Assembly (NCBI GenBank): GCA_013115135.1
Contig: JABANP010000237.1
Coordinates: 1-64,000, forward strand
Length of the DNA stretch: 64,000 bases
DNA from: Perkinsus olseni
Lineage: Eukaryota > Perkinsozoa > Perkinsida > Perkinsidae
Direction: 5' to 3'
Part shown: piece after piece, positions 21,412-31,819 of the stretch
How positions within the stretch are numbered: the first letter of the stretch is position 1
Layout of the letters: each line of letters opens with the position of its first letter
Notes under the pieces: model-generated
The model's input: only the letters and a program-made list of their open reading frames with translations
What the model was told of the DNA's origin: nothing
Database searches by the model: none
Made by a program: the position numbers and the translations under genes

Positions 21412-22140
21412 TCACGCATATACAAACGTACTTTGCATGAACGTAAGTGTTTGCCATCCAAGCTGACGCCACAGAAATCCGGAGCTAGAAGAGGTCAGCT
21501 GATGCCCATCGAACGCCGACACGCACGCCCTCAGGCCTCCATTCGGAGCAGCTGCCCTTACCTGATGAATAGCCATACTGCGTTCATTATTGATCATAGC
21601 CTCTCTCTCAAGTACAGCCTTGAGCCTTCTTCCCGGTATCAAACCGCTTCCTCCCAACTCGAACGCTTCGAAGGAGCTCTGGCCGACCAGCTGCTTCCAT
21701 CCCGGGTCTGCTTCTTTACAGCTCGATCGTAAAACTCGGAATCTCCGGCGTGATTCCGAGTTTGCCGTTTTGGTAGGGTTCATGCGACGGCACGGTCATC
21801 CTGCTTATCAGCCGCTTCGACCTATGATTCACGCGCCTCGCGATCCTGCCCAGTTCCCTTCCGCTCTGGTCAAGCTTCAACCATAGATTTTTGAATCTGA
21901 GAGAACCCCTTCAGGCAGGAAACATACCAGTAGCATAGCAGTGAGCGTCGCATAGGGCGTTAAGACACAAGGGAACTTTCTGGCCTCGGAAGAGTTCGGA
22001 AAGCGCAGTCGCATGGCAAAAGAGTTGTTCCCATCCCTCGATGGTCAGCAAGCAAGGCCAAATTTCAAGAACCCCGAGAATTAGATTACGAGTGAAGTGC
22101 CCATGGCATGCTTTATGAGTAGCACGATGACTCTACCGGC
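21412..22140 (-). CDS. hypothetical multi-exon gene
   Basis: An exon starting after acceptor ggtag (near 22127) reads SHRATHKACHGHFTRNLILG, GWEQLFCHATALSELFRGQK and CLNALCDAHCYATG, then donor gtatgt (near 21930). A downstream segment reads LWLKLDQSGRELGRIARRVN and EPYQNGKLGITPEIPSF. A further segment ends RRLKAVLEREAMINNERSMA-IHQ at donor gtaagg (near 21560). Phases between these pieces do not all agree, so an indel or a missed intron is likely. No family recognised. Its 5' end faces DNAAF1 on plus. Confidence 0.35.
21735..21763. repeat. 10-bp perfect inverted repeat with 8-nt loop
   Basis: actcggaatc and gattccgagt flank an 8-nt spacer (tccggcgt), inside the hypothetical minus-strand gene. 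Confidence 0.8.
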
Positions 22141-22468
22141 GAGCAGAGCGCTTCCCAGTACTACAGATTGGCTGTATCCCGATCCCGCATTGGACGCTGC
22201 GCGCGGGAAAGAGAAGACGAATGAAAGGACAACAACAACTGAGGGTGCATCACGTAAGGGAAAGACAGAGTCAACATCGCTTGACTCCTCTCTCGTGCCC
22301 CGCTTCAAATCACAATCGCGCTCGCCCTGAGTACTAATTTGAGTCTGCGTATATGCAGTGGATAGCTGTGAGTGTACGTACAAAGGTGTACGCAAGCGCG
22401 ATCTAACAGAATCTACGAAGCACCAGGGGCCTCGAAGCTGCAGCGGAATCTAAGCAGTCTTTCCTATC

Positions 22469-23596
22469 ATGACCATATTGAGCGTGGAGGGAGAGGAGGG
22501 CGTCCGGGGAAGCGGACAGATGACCGTGGAAGAGATAGCGAAGGTCTGCCAAGCTCGGGAACTATTCAAGAGCCCTCATCTCAATACCAAGCTGCTGTTG
22601 CACGGCCGAGGGTTCACGGGAATGTGTGACCTCAGTCAGTACTACAACGTCAAGTTCCTAAGTCTTGACTTCAACATGATAAGCGAGATTAAAGGCCTGG
22701 AATATCTATCACAGCTCACATCGCTTCACCTACAAGGCAATCAACTAACGGCTATATCGGGACTTGGTCACAATGTTAACCTGAGGATACTCAACCTTAG
22801 TGACAACCATATCAAAGATATTGGCGATGGGCTCAAGCATCTTCGGAATCTGTCAAACCTGAATTTGTCCAAAAATGAGCTCACTGACCTCCGCAAGGTC
22901 GCTGATGATCTGTCGAACTGCCCACTGACCAGCTTGGATCTTGGAAGCAACAGATTTGGCGAATTTGAGTGTCTCGAAGAGTTCACAGAGCAATTGAAGG
23001 GCCTGAGGTGCTTGTACCTGCACAGGAATCCGGGTATTAGAGGGGTTAAAAATTTACGCAAGAAGCTCATCGGCATGCTGCCTGACCTGAACTACTTGGA
23101 CGACAGGTGAACGCTGAATCGTATGCCGTGAAGGGACGTGTTCGTCAGGCCTGTTTCCGTTTATGAGCGTCAGGGAGGAAGCCTCGATCGACGGCAGTTC
23201 ATTAAAGACAGCGAGATGAGAGATGCTGAGTGGGAAGAACGACAAAAGCAAATTACAAAGTAGTTATCGGCGTAGCTTGGAGCCGTTTGCTATGGCGGGA
23301 TGCACCGTAGGCGCCGTGAAATGGCGTTGCAACGGATCGCAAGGGAGGAGCTGGCGAGAGGCCTCAATCAGCCGTCAGACGGGTCAGAGCGGACAACAGG
23401 TGAAGGCTTGGCACCGAGCGAGCGCGATGATCGAGGTATGACGGTGGCCGCCTCTGGTAAGGCTTGGGATACTTTCAACGCAGGCTCAGGTGCCGTAGTT
23501 GGCGAATCGCGGGGCCGAACCATCCATGTGCCATCTACTGGACGACAGGCAAGAGAGGTACCAAGGGGCGGGCCCTCTACTGACTTCTTGCCTTAG
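22469..23596 (+). CDS. DNAAF1: dynein axonemal assembly factor 1 (LRR protein, DNAAF1/LRRC50/ODA7)
   Basis: Cytoplasmic factor needed to preassemble dynein arms of motile flagella. Exons 22469-23106, 23149-23259 and 23311-23596 join in phase across introns of 42 and 51 nt to give 344 codons. The start region MTVEEIAKVCQARELFKSPH then LNTKLLLHGRGF matches the family N-terminus. SDS22-like leucine-rich repeats follow (KFLSLDFNMISEIKGLEYL, TSLHLQGNQLTAISGL, RILNLSDNHIKDI, SLDLGSNRF). The cap LNYLDDR runs across the first intron into PVSVYERQGG, as in DNAAF1 (LTYLDDRPVF). ATG at 22469 is used; the ATG at 22520 starts at the conserved MTVEEI and is an alternative. The C-terminal tail is basic and unconserved. 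Human DNAAF1 is much longer. Confidence 0.87.
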
Positions 23597-24200
23597 TCTT
23601 CGAGTTATATCAAAAGGTATTAACTAATGAGGGATTTCAGCTCAGAGTTTGAAGCGGAAGAAAAATGACTAACTTGGATTTATCGAAGTATTCTATGCAT
23701 TCAGTATCCTATTCATAATTTATTGACTAATCTTGATCTCCAATTCTCCCAGCTCGGGACTCAAGGAAATGTGAAATCGATGGCCGTGTACATTCCACAG
23801 TCTATGAGTCCGCCCCTTGGACCATCACCCAGTTCCTGCTAATGCGATAAGAGTTGCTACTGCAAGGTACCATGGAATGATGAACAGCTGTGGCAATCAG
23901 CCGAGGTCAATCGAGAGGCTCTCATGCAGGATGCGAATTTGCAGCGGGGCTCTAGAGCCTCGATTTTGGTGAGCGGACTGGACGTTCAAGGTGGTATCTT
24001 ATCCCGTCCGCTTCAGGCGAATCCTTTTATTCATGGCCCACCCTCTCCAACCTCTCGAACCACTACAGCGCCTCAGGCCAGCGAGCTCGGCGATATGGAC
24101 TGAGCATGTGCTGATGTTAATCATAGTGTCTGAAATTCAGTTTTGCGTCACTATCGAAGTGCTCTGATAGTTTCGCCCGATAAGTTTTTTCAAGTCACCC
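23597..24200 (+). other. intergenic between DNAAF1 and the transporter
   Basis: AT-richer start, no ORF or RNA gene I can support; presumably UTRs. Confidence 0.4.
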
Positions 24201-25519
24201 ATGGCCACCAAGACGCCCTCGGCAGTGCAGCTACGGAGGGGTGTCGTTGCTTGGTGGACGGTGGTCTATGCCGTTGTTGCCTGCTCACTTGGTTTGGTTA
24301 ACAAAGGCCTGGCGGAGTGGTACCATTTCCGGGCCTTTAATCTCCTAAGTGTGGTGACACGTATCCTGGCGCTTCCTTTGGTATGGGCTATGGCCGATGG
24401 AAAAGTTAACATGTTGAGGGAGGTATTAATGGTGGTGGGACATGGGCGATAATTTTATTATTCCCGTGGAACGGGGTAATGCGTCTTAGTGATGGTGATG
24501 TCGCGCGCCAAGCTGTACCTATAATTTCCTAGCGCACTGACGAGAGTTCCAAGTTGGAGCGGAAGTTTAGATCGATATCACTGATAGTATTTTCACCTCG
24601 GTGCTGAGGGACTGTTTTTTGTCGCGACTGCTGAGCGCAACGTATTATACCAATGCGAGAATCTCTGGCGTACATCCACAGACTCGAACTTTGCCACCAT
24701 CAGCAGTAAACAACGGGCTCTCGATCCACTATCATGCGAAAGCATGAAGAACGCCCTCTCGCCCCGTGTTGAACCTCAATGTCAACGTCGTGTTTTCCTC
24801 AGGTCACAGTCGCGCTACGACATCCATCCTGGCTTCTACTCGCCCCTACATTCCTCTGGCCTCGTTGGAAGGCGTTGTGGTCATCTTGCTCGGCACGGCT
24901 CTGGCCGGTTATGGTGATCTTACTTATGATTTTTTCGGCTATGTCGCCGCCCTCTCCCAGAATTGTTTTACTACTGCTTCTAACGTTTGTATGTACCGAC
25001 TAACTCACGAGGCCTCAACTCCTTGCAAGGTTGAAGTAGCGTTGTTCATTCAGACCCTCTTTTCTATCCCACTATTGCTTGGCCTGGTCCTGTGGACCGG
25101 CGAGCTTTCTGTACCACCATCGGCCGACTTGAACGGCCCCTCCTGGATGCTACTGTTCATTCTCTTTGTTCATGTACTGTTAGTAGGACTGCATCAGATC
25201 TCCAATACGATGTCTATTGTCCAGGGTGGGCCGGTGAGCACAAGCGTTGCCGGGAACTGCAAAGATGTGGTCCAGACTGTCACAGGTGGGCCCCGAAGCA
25301 CCTGCATGAGCGCGTCGCATTTTCATATGTTCAGGTGGCATGCTATTCGACGATTACGTTTACGGCCATTGCAACGTCGCAGGCATCTGTCTCAGCTTTG
25401 CCGGTTGCGCCCTTTATATAAGGTCGAAGCTCACCACCGCGGGAGGAGGTGAACAGCCGCGAGTTGATCTCAGCGGAAGAAGTGTTAATGCGTCCGATAA
25501 AGGCACTAAACTCGCTTGA
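24201..25519 (+). CDS. nucleotide-sugar/triose-phosphate transporter family (SLC35-like), possibly incomplete
   Basis: Golgi or ER drug/metabolite-superfamily carrier. Exon 24201-24422 starts ATG (MATKTPSAVQL) and encodes the first helix (VYAVVACSLGLVNKGLAEW, like the usual NK motif) and the second. A third exon, 24803-25285, covers GTALAGYGDLTYDFFGY and the signature GPVSTSVAGNCKDVVQTV. A 49-nt intron (25286-25334) leads to GMLFDDYVYGHCNVAGICLS then FAGCALYIRSKL and a stop at 25517-25519. These match SLC35D-type proteins. Between 24423 and 24802 I find no exon for the expected third and fourth helices. Either it is diverged or the gene has lost them. Confidence 0.7.
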
Positions 25520-25660
25520 TACTCTTCGTGTATATTACGAATTCAGTTTTAACCATATGTTGTTTTGTTCGAAATCGATCAATATGGCGCGCGCTTTTTC
25601 ATTGTCGACGCGTCGTGACCGTGCCACATTATTATCATCAGTTGGCAATAATTTTTGGTA

Positions 25661-26710
25661 ATGACCGACAAGTTCGATAACGATACAAGAGCTCGTTGTG
25701 GAAGCTCCGATATGTATGGTGAGGTTGGCGAGGTTACCAGAGGCGTGGCCCTTGATATGGACATTCTCACTGCCCCGGGGTTGCTACCCTCCACTAGTGG
25801 TAAACAACAGCCTACTTCTCTCCCCTTAGCGGAGGCTCATCAGACTAGATGTACTGGACCGGCCCCTGAGGCTCCTGAGGACCCAATGTATGTTTATCCC
25901 GCTACTACTATTAATGTTACGTCTAGTGATTCATGTGAAGTCGCGAACGACCTGATCGAGTTCTTCGAGCAAAAGTTGGACTTATGCGATTTCGAGTTCG
26001 ACAAAGACCATTTCCACCTCTCGTCGGACGTGTACGATAAGAATGGCGATAAAACTACCGTTATGGTTTACTTTTTCCGTGTTGGCCAAGATCATGTGAG
26101 AATTTGCTTCCGCTGTCAGGGCGGTAGCAGAAAACTCTTCAATGAAGTGTATCGTCGAGCCACTGAGCACTTATCAAGTGAAGGCGAGCTTGGCAAGCCA
26201 ACAGAGATTCCAGAAGCTCCTGAGAGTGACGACGTCACTGAGGAAGCGTTGTCTCCTGTCGTAGAAATGCTGGATGAGCCCTCGCCCAGAATAAGAGCTG
26301 AGGGCGCTGGTGCCCTTGCTAGTGGGTGTGGCTGCGTGGCTTCAAGGGCCGTTCTGTTGCATAGAGACGGGATGCTCAGCTCTCTGGTCAAAGACCCCTG
26401 CGTGGCCGTTGTTATTGGCGTATGTCAGATATTAATGAATGCTGAGTTGTCAGACGATTTTACTGTGACCATGTTGTCGGAGCAGGAAGTAGTCCCAGCT
26501 GTGATGGAAGCTATCGCGGGATGCACTGAGGTTCCTGGGAAGGACAACACTCGTGCTCGCGTCTTGACATCAGCGTTAAAGTATCTTGTTTCCAACTCGC
26601 CCGAACTAGCTCGACAGTGCGATGTTAATGTGTTGGGTGATGCTCTCAACGTGGTTGGTCGTGACAAGATCTGCTCGACAAATCTTGACGAAGTTTTCAA
26701 GTACTGCTAG
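25661..26710 (+). CDS. hypothetical protein, KA1-like segment plus armadillo-like repeats
   Basis: Single exon, ATG at 25661, 349 codons. After a low-complexity N-terminus, residues about 90-165 form an alternating hydrophobic domain (EVANDLIEFFEQKLDLCDFE, HFHLSSDVYDKNGDKTTVMV, FFRVGQDHVRICFRCQGG). Its shape recalls kinase-associated KA1-type domains, which is only a suggestion. The C-terminal half is helical (IRAEGAGALASGCG, VVIGVCQILMNAEL, VPAVMEAIAG, ALKYLVSNSPELARQ) and looks like armadillo/HEAT repeats. Same strand and close spacing to its neighbours. No named family. Confidence 0.6.
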   Translation: MTDKFDNDTRARCGSSDMYGEVGEVTRGVALDMDILTAPGLLPSTSGKQQPTSLPLAEAHQTRCTGPAPEAPEDPMYVYPATTINVTSSDSCEVANDLIEFFEQKLDLCDFEFDKDHFHLSSDVYDKNGDKTTVMVYFFRVGQDHVRICFRCQGGSRKLFNEVYRRATEHLSSEGELGKPTEIPEAPESDDVTEEALSPVVEMLDEPSPRIRAEGAGALASGCGCVASRAVLLHRDGMLSSLVKDPCVAVVIGVCQILMNAELSDDFTVTMLSEQEVVPAVMEAIAGCTEVPGKDNTRARVLTSALKYLVSNSPELARQCDVNVLGDALNVVGRDKICSTNLDEVFKYC

Positions 26711-27186
26711 GCGAGACCGTGCGACAAGCATTGGTCTTTGATGACGATCAGCAGCAGTACTATTCTAATTCCGGTCATTGTGAACCATAGCGGAGTATAC
26801 TGTAGCAACTGTTATTAGCTCATCTCATTTTCACTATTCTTCTTGCCCCTCGAGATCATTGAGCCAGTGTGATGATCTCAGGATGGACTGCTGACTGCTC
26901 GTCCGTTTTCATCTTGTGACTAGCAGAAGGCTCACTGCGGCAAGAGGGGCTCGCGTAATTCTTCAGTTCACGCGCTCAAAAAAGAGTCTTTTGTTGAGTT
27001 AATATCGGAGTGGATGTGGTAGAAAGCGGGTTGGGAAATTGTTGGAGCTCGTTGCCATCGCTGTGGCCCTGTTAGTGGAAGGGGCTGCTCAGAGTGCCGG
27101 ATACTCCAGAGAGATATTGGCTAGCACTTTGTCGAGTGCTTTGGAGGGTTTCATTGAAGTGGTGCAGGTCTCCTAGTCGTTTGTTT
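26711..27186 (+). other. intergenic, no feature seen
   Basis: Contains a partial palindrome around 26870 but no gene. A frame upstream of 27187 is open without ATG. Confidence 0.4.
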
Positions 27187-29049
27187 ATGATGGATCAAGC
27201 GCCACCAACAGCGGAAGGACTCGAGAAGCGCAGGTCGCAGACAAGCGTAGGCGTTGAAGATGCGAAGTTGTGGGCGGCTGAGCTCGAGAAATTACGTCGA
27301 GGCACGGCCTGTGTTTTCCTAAATAAGTTCGAAGAGGCTGAGAAGATCTTCCGCAGTGGTATCTTCGCCAACTCGGAGTATGACATGTTGCCAGTCCCCG
27401 CGCGTGGTCATGACCTCCGTCCGGCATACGCCTTTCAATGGGCCCTCGCCAGCCTACTGGACGGCCTTGCCTCCTTTGCGAACGACCAGCTCGATGACTG
27501 TCTGAGTAGAGTCTGGCTTACCGAGAAGTTGGCTGCAGAGAGTCCCGACCAGTGGGTTGGTCAGAGGTTTCTCAGAGGCATGTGTTATATGTTCGGCGGC
27601 ATTGTACAGATTTTGCAGCAGTCCTTCGTAAAAGCTGGAGTCAATTTGACGCGGAGTTGGACGTGGATTAAGTCCATGGAGAAAGAGGTGCTCGAGTACG
27701 AGGGCTACGAGGCGGACGTTGTGAAGTCTTTGGGTAGCTTTGTGATTGGTACTCTCAACTTGGTGGTATCTATGTTACCCGGCTCTATTGTGACGGTGGC
27801 CGAGCTCGTAGGTTTCGATGGTACTAACAGAGCAGCTTCGATTGGTCTCCTTGAAAAGTGTTACGAGGGAGGGGGTCTGCTAGCGCCTTACGCCGCGCTG
27901 GTCATCTCCGCTTACCACCTGCAGATGAGGTCCTTCATGGGCGAGTCGCCGACGAATGAAGAGCTTGAGGAAGTGCGGGCAATTTTGGACGAGGGGCTCA
28001 AGAATTTTCCGAATAGCTGCGTGTATCTTATTGAGCTAGCGGAGTATCATGCTGTCCGAAGGAATCCTGAGGGAGCGCTCAGGACGATGGATCTGGCGGG
28101 GCGGTCGTGTGACAGGCCGGCGCTTGCCCTTGTAGTTAATATGAAGAAGGCGGTTTATCATATGTTATGTGTGGAGTGGGAAGAGGCCATTGACTGTGTT
28201 CGAAGAGCCAGTCTTTGTCACGAGCAAGTTGGCAGAAGAACTTACGTGCCATTTTTCGGGCTGTTGGAGGCGATACTGCGGAAGCTGACAGGACAGGACT
28301 ATCAGAGTTGCGTGGATCGGGTAGAGAAGTACCGCGCTATGAAGAAGTCCAACTGGCGGGCGTCGGACCTCCTGGCATTCAAAAAAATTGAGGAGTACTC
28401 CAAACGACCAGATAGAGTGAACCCATCCATTGACGTCGTTGAACTGATGATGCTGCAGTTCTACTGCTTGAACAAGGCCTCTCTCACCGTTATCAGAGGG
28501 CCACTCAGGAAGCTGCTGGTTGATGCGGAAGCAACGAGCGTTCAGGATGAGGCTCGACGTCAAGTGTTGCTGGCTGAACTTCATAGACTGGCTGGAGAGA
28601 CGGACCAGGCGATAGCGTTGTCGGAGTGGGTCATCGACAGGGAAGATGAACTGATGCCGCCCCAGCCAGTACCCGAGTCCGCCGATCCTATAGTTCTTCG
28701 GCCCTATTGGAGTGGCACATGTCTCGTGGCCTTGCTTGTAAAGGGACAGGCGTTAGCGGACAAGGGAGAGTGGGAGTCAGCGCAGGCCACGGCAGAGCAG
28801 ATGAACGCTACGGCTTGGCGACTGCAGCAGATCGACCCGACCCCGAAGGCTCGTAACAGTTTTCTCGCTATGATGAGCAATACCATTCAGAGCTACGCTG
28901 GGGCTAAGCCCAGTGGCGGGTACTTCGATATGACTCTGAAGTTCAAGAGGCATGCGTTGAGTAAACGCCTGGAGGGTCGCGCGGAGAACGAGCTGTGCGA
29001 TTCTGAGGAGAAGCTCGACAGCGGTTTTGTCAGCGCTGACGAGGATTGA
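27187..29049 (+). CDS. TTC39/IML2-family tetratricopeptide protein
   Basis: Single exon, 620 codons from ATG 27187 (MMDQAPP; a second ATG follows at once). The family signature is clear: a helical N-terminal repeat (LNKFEEAEKIFRSGIF), AYAFQWALASLLDGLASF, QRFLRGMCYMFGGIVQI, and the conserved core ELVGFDGTNRAASIGLLEKC then APYAALVISAYHLQM, followed by TPR-like helices (LKNFPNSCVYLIELAEYHAV, RNPEGALRTMD). Yeast Iml2 clears inclusion bodies with lipid-droplet components, and animal TTC39 proteins act in lipid metabolism (family knowledge). Role here unknown. No intron, unlike most neighbours. Confidence 0.75.
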   Translation: MMDQAPPTAEGLEKRRSQTSVGVEDAKLWAAELEKLRRGTACVFLNKFEEAEKIFRSGIFANSEYDMLPVPARGHDLRPAYAFQWALASLLDGLASFANDQLDDCLSRVWLTEKLAAESPDQWVGQRFLRGMCYMFGGIVQILQQSFVKAGVNLTRSWTWIKSMEKEVLEYEGYEADVVKSLGSFVIGTLNLVVSMLPGSIVTVAELVGFDGTNRAASIGLLEKCYEGGGLLAPYAALVISAYHLQMRSFMGESPTNEELEEVRAILDEGLKNFPNSCVYLIELAEYHAVRRNPEGALRTMDLAGRSCDRPALALVVNMKKAVYHMLCVEWEEAIDCVRRASLCHEQVGRRTYVPFFGLLEAILRKLTGQDYQSCVDRVEKYRAMKKSNWRASDLLAFKKIEEYSKRPDRVNPSIDVVELMMLQFYCLNKASLTVIRGPLRKLLVDAEATSVQDEARRQVLLAELHRLAGETDQAIALSEWVIDREDELMPPQPVPESADPIVLRPYWSGTCLVALLVKGQALADKGEWESAQATAEQMNATAWRLQQIDPTPKARNSFLAMMSNTIQSYAGAKPSGGYFDMTLKFKRHALSKRLEGRAENELCDSEEKLDSGFVSADED

Positions 29050-29712
29050 TGCCATTGTCATTTTTATTAGCCCCTTTTCCTACCGGTACTTGCGTGTATC
29101 ATTTCGTACCGTCGAGGGGTTGTGTTCCAGTTATCGCCGTCAATCCGCCTAGTAGTCTGGGCGTACTGGAGGCTAGTGTGATCAGTGGGTCGTTGAAGAA
29201 ATGCGCAACCCCACAAGTGTAGCTAGAATGCATCATCACACTGTGATGATCACAGCCTCGAGCGGGCCGCGCTCACGGCTATCTCGAGAAGCTGCCTCTT
29301 GGGCCGCTGAGTTAAGTGAGCCTTGACACGCATTTAGGCTGCCATATAACCGTAGGGGAATATGTAACCAGTTCGGGCTGCGCTTGGAGGGAATCTGTGG
29401 CATGCCGTGTGCGATAGATGATGGTGTCTTCGACCTAGTCTTGAGAGATCTCAGGTCAATAGTTGGTACTCCCGACTCGTGAGGAGTTCGCCAGCGAGTA
29501 GGGGGTTGACGTCGCTGCTGCTGTCGCTGCTTTGGGAAATGCTATGAATCTCTTTATCTATGTTCCTGTTTATTCGCTTTCTGATGTTCGTTAGTGCAGC
29601 CTAGGGTTGTGAATGTTACTTGCACTCATCCGGCGTAGGTTCGGAGGGATCGTTCGACCATCCATTCCAGACCCACATCTTTACCAGTTTCGTTTTATTG
29701 CCTCGGTTACAC
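29050..29712 (+). other. intergenic with small palind­rome
   Basis: Holds atcatcacactgtgatgat near 29233, a 9-bp inverted repeat around one base. No gene seen. Confidence 0.4.
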
Positions 29713-30753
29713 ATGGCAACTACGCAAGTGCATTCAGGTCGTATCCGCTGTCTCCATGCCCCTTCCGATGCTACGGACATACCCACTGGGCCGGTCGTAT
29801 ACTGGATGAGCCGAGAGATCAGATCAAGGGATAACTGGGCCTTGCTTCATGCTCAGAACTTGGCACTCCAGGGGAAGCAGCCTCTTGTTGTTGTTTACAA
29901 CCTCGCCGTCGGCTACCTGGGCGGCGCCCTCCGTCAGCACGTCTTCAAGGTTGGTGGCTTGAGAGTGGTCGCCAAGAACTTGCACGACAAGGGTATCCCC
30001 TTCCGTGTCGACTACTCTGAGGACTTTCCAAAGGCTCTCGGCAAGATTGCCTCTAAGCTGGGGAGCAGCCATGTGGTGACTGACTTCACACCCCTCAGGC
30101 TGAACAGGAAGTGGGAGGAGGCCTTCGTGAAGGAGGCCAAAAAACTGAGTATTAAGTTCGAGCAAGTGGACGCGCACAACGTCGTTCCTTGCTGGGTCGC
30201 CTCTGACAAGCTCGAGTATGCGGCGCGCACGATCAGGCCGCGACTCTGGCGGAACTGGGATACTTATTGCACTGAGTTCCCGATCTGCAAATGCACCCGT
30301 ATGGTTATGATGGGGTCGACTTCGAGGTCACCACGGATGCTTCTTTTGAGAAGCTGCTGTCGGATGAGCAGCTCTTGGTCGGCCTCGATCGGAGCGTGGA
30401 GCCTGTCACGTGGCTGATGCCCGGGGAGGATGCTGCTCTTGACCATCTGAGCAAATTCATCAATAATATGAAGGGCTATAGCGAGTCTCGTAATGACCCG
30501 ACTAAGAACGCTATCTCCTGATTTGAGCCCTTATTTCCACTATGGTATGATCAGCCCGCAGAGAGCCATCATGGAGGTAGCCAATGCCAAGACAATCCCG
30601 AAGCCGGACAGAGACGCCTTCGTCGAGGAGGCCTTTGTGCGGCGGGAACTCGCCGATAATTTTTGCCATTACAATAAGAATTACGATAATTTCGAGGGTT
30701 TTCACAAGGAAAGAGGAGAATCTTCCAGTACTCCGAAGAGAGTCAAAAACTAA
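29713..30753 (+). pseudogene. class II CPD photolyase, frame-broken and truncated
   Basis: DNA photolyase repairs UV-induced cyclobutane dimers using FAD. ATG 29713 opens the N-terminal domain: GPVVYWMSREIRSRDNWALL, FTPLRLNRKW, LEYAARTIRPRL and TEFP. At about 30279 the frame shifts by one base and continues MHPYGYDG, LDRSVEPVTWLMPGEDAA and RNDPTKNAIS. At about 30507 it shifts back to LSPYFHYGMISPQRAIMEV and VRRELADNFCHYNKNYDNFE. These blocks are collinear with class II enzymes, so two single-base indels separate them. After EGFHKER the sequence leaves the family: the rest of the FAD-binding C-terminus (KMHGFMRMYWAK region) is absent. Truncation argues for a pseudogene even if the indels were assembly errors. 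Confidence 0.82.
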
Positions 30754-31115
30754 GGCGAGCTCGAGGATCCTCTGCAGGGTGGTCGAGTGGATCAATTAGT
30801 TTGAACGAACATGACAGAAGATTCCATTTAGATTTCTGTCTTGTGCGGTATGAATCATTATCATTTTTCAAGAGTGATGTTGATGCATTTGCGTTGTCCT
30901 GGCTTACGGCGAAGAAGGACCTAGCAATCAGTTCAGTAGCCGAGGCAGTTAGTGAGGTCTCGAATCTCGAAAATTCTGCCGCGATTCATCGGACTTGTTC
31001 GGCTGGGGCTGCGCCTCGTCTTCATCATCACCACCTTCAAGGAAGTCAAAGTTGGCGTTTGAGGGGAGGGCGAAGTATCAGCTACAACGTCGCCCTGTTA
31101 GACTGGAATTCTCTG

Positions 31116-31577
31116 ATGTCTCTGACGAGCATCTCCGAGGATGTTACGGCTCTGAGAAGTCTGGTGATAGAAGAGTTCAACAGGCTGAATAGGAAAATTG
31201 AGGGCATCAACGTCAAGGTGGACGGTTTACGGAAGCAGCTGCGTGACATCGCTCGTGGAGTGACCGGTCCTGGTGAAGACGAGACGGTGTTCTACCCGTC
31301 GGGTACGGCCTTCCTCGACGCTACTACTGTTGACAGCGGACCGGTGAGCAGTGATGAGGAGGAGGAAATTCAGGAGGCGTCCTCATCGGCAAGCTCGCCA
31401 GTGAAGATCAGGGTGGTGGGTGGTGGGGAGGCAACTGGTCGAGAGGCTCAGAGCGGACAGAAAGAGAAATGCTCTGGTTCCGTTCCGGCTAGCGGTAGCT
31501 CATCCAAGGCAAACAGAGGACGGAGGGATTCCTTTGTGAGCACCGTCTCCTGTGTTCGGGATTTGACGGGTAAATGA
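31116..31577 (+). CDS. hypothetical coiled-coil protein
   Basis: ATG 31116 gives 153 codons; the frame is open upstream to 30801 without ATG, so an earlier exon is possible. Residues 1-50 form a heptad-like helix (LVIEEFNRLNRKIEGINVKV then DGLRKQLRDIA). After it come an acidic Ser stretch (SDEEEEIQEASSSASS) and a Ser/Lys-rich tail with RRDSFVS, a possible phosphosite. No family recognised. Confidence 0.45.
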   Translation: MSLTSISEDVTALRSLVIEEFNRLNRKIEGINVKVDGLRKQLRDIARGVTGPGEDETVFYPSGTAFLDATTVDSGPVSSDEEEEIQEASSSASSPVKIRVVGGGEATGREAQSGQKEKCSGSVPASGSSSKANRGRRDSFVSTVSCVRDLTGK

Positions 31578-31627
31578 AAAGCTCAGGAGTAGGTCCGCTA
31601 CTGTATAGTGTTCTTTTAGGGACTCCC

Positions 31628-31819
31628 ATGAAGGCTGCGGAGCCGTCTGCTGGATCCGCGCCGATCACGTCAACTAAGAAGCGACGCCGCCTGGAGGTCC
31701 GCAGTGTTCTGCCGCTGCTGCTCATGACTTGATTTCCGAGATTTCAGGTGGATACGTATTTGATTGAGACGGACTTGACGGTGAAGCATGGTGGGAAGAT
31801 ACTGTGCGATCTGAAAGGA
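31628..31819 (+). CDS. hypothetical small exons with KKRRR motif
   Basis: ATG 31628 starts MKAAEPSAGSAPITSTKKRR-RLEVRSVLPLLLMT and stops at 31732. A following segment after acceptor tttcag (near 31747) reads VDTYLIETDLTVKHGGKILC then donor gtaaga. They could be parts of one gene, but joining is not proven. 31820-32735 holds only short frames. Confidence 0.25.

Noticed and set aside
30264..30446. Introns as the cause of photolyase frame changes
   Set aside because: The reading frames overlap within a few bases at both places, leaving no room for an intron.
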